Assembly: GCA_031082155.1 (NCBI GenBank)
Contig: JAVHLL010000003.1
Location: 16,621 to 80,620, forward strand
From: Thermodesulfovibrionales bacterium
Lineage (GTDB): Bacteria > Nitrospirota > Thermodesulfovibrionia > Thermodesulfovibrionales > SM23-35
Length of the DNA: 64,000 bases
Direction: 5' to 3'
This document shows positions 63,082 through 64,000 of this stretch, one piece after another. The position numbers were made by a program, and so were the translations under genes. Under the pieces are notes generated by a model that saw nothing but the letters and a program-made list of their open reading frames with translations, had not been told where the DNA came from and made no database searches. Position 1 is the stretch's first letter. Every line of letters begins with the position of its first letter.

Positions 63082-63207
63082 GTTTCCGAAAAAGGTAAAC
63101 CCTGGGTAACCAGGGGGCACAAAGCCACGGATCCTGCCTTGCCGGTTTCACTCCTTCAGAAAAGGGAGTGTGAAAGGGGGGAAGGACAGCCGGGTTTCCG
63201 AAGAAAC
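63082..63207 (+). ncRNA. GEMM-I class cyclic-dinucleotide riboswitch
   Basis: The GEMM core is recognisable: AAGGTAAACC, then a CCCTGG-GTAA-CCAGGG hairpin with a GNRA tetraloop, then GGCACAAAGCCACGG, a long second arm (CTGCCTT...AAGGACAG enclosing TTTCAC/GTGAAA), and the 3' core AGCCGGGTTTCCG. The outer stem is GTTTC (63082-63086) with GAAAC (63203-63207). The position matching G20 of the c-di-GMP class reads A, which is characteristic of the cGAMP-selective GEMM-Ib type. It controls the FN3-type gene beginning at 63291. Confidence 0.85.
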
Positions 63208-63223
63208 AGAGCTTTTCAGAGTC

Positions 63224-63259
63224 AAAAGCCTGTTTCCCTTCAAGGAAACAGGCTTTTTT
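63224..63259 (+). terminator. Intrinsic terminator, expression platform of the riboswitch
   Basis: A 14-bp stem AAAAGCCTGTTTCC/GGAAACAGGCTTTT with loop CTTCAA is followed by TT. The upstream GAAACAG-A-GCTTTT (63203-63216) can pair with AAAAGC-CTGTTTC (63224-63236) as an antiterminator, and its GAAAC part is shared with the outer stem of the aptamer. Confidence 0.85.
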
Positions 63260-63290
63260 ATTTGAAAAGAACTAGAACGGAGGGTCTTCC

Positions 63291-64000
63291 ATGCTGCAAT
63301 CCTTCATGCACTTATGGCTGCAAACTGGCAAATGTGCCAGGACATGGGTATTATTTGTTATTTTTTTCAATCTATTCATTTTCATTCTCTCTGTTTTTCC
63401 CGGCACCGGTAATACCGCTCAGACCACGCTTTCGTGGGTTCCTCCCGCAACAAATGAAGACGGTACCCCAATCACCGACCTCTCCGGATATAAAGTCTAT
63501 TACGGCACCTCCACGAAGAGCTATCCCCAAACGCTTACTGTCGGCAATGTAACAACCTGCACTGTGGGGAATCTGGCTGATGGAACAACCTATTACTTCG
63601 CAATCACCGCGGTAAACAGTTCATTAAAAGAGAGTAAATATTCCAATGAGATTAGCAGAGTGATGCCTGCCGCGCCGCATTATGCGCTTTCAATAAGCAG
63701 AAACGGTGCGGGAAACGGTACCGTGACCTCTTCGCCGGCAGGGATCATGTGCGGATCTGACTGCACGGAATCATATATTGGTGGAACTGTTGTCACCCTA
63801 ACGGCATCAGCAGATGGAAACTCAATCTTTAGCGGATGGTCCGGTGCGTGTACAGGGACAGGCGCGTGTGTGGTGACGATGACTTCAGTCAGGACGGTTA
63901 CTGCGTCATTTACCCTGAAATCCTATACAATCACCTCTTCCGCAGGTGCGGGGGGAAGCATATCTCCGTCAGGATCTGTAACAGTGAATCACGGTGCAAG
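63291..64000 (+). CDS. FN3-InlB-like repeat protein, partial at window end
   Basis: This gene is absent from the ORF track because it has no stop before the window ends; 236 codons are seen. After a membrane or signal segment (about residues 18-44) come an FN3 domain (TTLSWVPPATNEDGTPITDLSG) and an InlB-like repeat with GWSGACTGTGACVVTM, then the start of another such repeat. It is clearly a paralogue of the protein at 61289 in its first half. GGAGGG lies seven bases before the ATG. It is read downstream of the GEMM riboswitch. Confidence 0.88.
   Translation, partial: MLQSFMHLWLQTGKCARTWVLFVIFFNLFIFILSVFPGTGNTAQTTLSWVPPATNEDGTPITDLSGYKVYYGTSTKSYPQTLTVGNVTTCTVGNLADGTTYYFAITAVNSSLKESKYSNEISRVMPAAPHYALSISRNGAGNGTVTSSPAGIMCGSDCTESYIGGTVVTLTASADGNSIFSGWSGACTGTGACVVTMTSVRTVTASFTLKSYTITSSAGAGGSISPSGSVTVNHGA

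Noticed and set aside
63139-63552. 137-residue plus-strand ORF in the track
   Set aside because: It starts inside the riboswitch aptamer, passes through the terminator, and overlaps the real FN3 gene in another frame with no recognisable content.
1-64000. CRISPR array, prophage or transposase gene
   Set aside because: No regularly spaced repeats, phage structural genes or transposase-like ORFs were seen.

Overview
The window reads as a piece of a bacterial chromosome with mid-range GC, most like the phylum Nitrospirota (Thermodesulfovibrionia type) or a neighbouring anaerobic lineage. The basis is gene content only: an HAO-type octaheme cytochrome, a B12-dependent radical SAM protein with a DUF4070-like tail, several PilZ proteins, long FN3/DUF1566 surface proteins, NtrC/sigma-54 control, and one probable selenoprotein. 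No phage, insertion sequence with transposase, or CRISPR array was seen.

Layout. 0-6.3 kb: CZB sensor protein, YkvA-type membrane protein, lipoprotein alpha-carbonic anhydrase, HAO-like octaheme cytochrome c, PilZ protein, radical SAM protein. 6.4-11.8 kb: a pheT that lacks its OB domain, a 163-bp inverted-repeat element, then zur-znuA-znuC-znuB behind a promoter overlapped by a Fur/Zur-type palindrome. 12-16 kb: an outer-membrane porin and a cobalt/nickel ECF transporter (cbiM/N-cbiQ-cbiO) behind an attenuator-like leader. 16-19 kb, minus strand: rpsP-khpA-trmD-rplS-rnhB-dtxR with no rimM. 19.2-24.9 kb: argD, argF, an M23 peptidase, an ACT/metallo-beta-lactamase protein, a CBS protein and a small secreted protein. 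25-28.5 kb: tRNA-Leu(TAG) followed by an AT-richer patch with PilZ, HAD and small proteins.

28.5-43.4 kb: an RNase H-fold exonuclease, a PilZ-DUF4388-J-TPR fusion, a RodZ-like protein, fabF, an RNase Z-like enzyme, galT-glgA, a PAS/GAF kinase with its receiver protein, a moeA-periplasmic-binding fusion, a LysM-NlpC/P60 hydrolase, and scpB. 43.7-51 kb: a NarL-type regulator preceded by two tiny coupled ORFs, an HD-GYP protein with a broken receiver, proB, DUF4416, a TlpA-like thioredoxin and clpC. 51.1-53.9 kb: a small Cys-rich protein, a SelD-associated-type flavoprotein, and a rhodanese-ferritin protein whose catalytic Cys position is an in-frame TGA; then tRNA-Gln(CTG), tRNA-Glu(CTC) and a decayed tRNA-Leu copy. 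53.9-64 kb: a 2H phosphoesterase, a DUF218 protein, a GAF/pseudokinase/HD-GYP protein, a GlrK-QseG-GlrR-like three-gene signalling operon, and two related FN3-containing secreted proteins. The first of these follows a sigma-54 promoter with paired upstream palindromes. The second is open at the window end and follows a GEMM-I class (c-di-GMP or cGAMP) riboswitch with a terminator.

Three themes stand out. Cyclic-dinucleotide signalling is dense: four proteins with PilZ domains, two HD-GYP proteins and one GEMM riboswitch. The probable UGA-decoded rhodanese-ferritin protein sits beside a selenium-associated flavoprotein, and gene callers split it in two. The sigma-54 activator and a likely target promoter lie next to each other, with a repeated GTATG-N6-CATAC motif as candidate enhancer.
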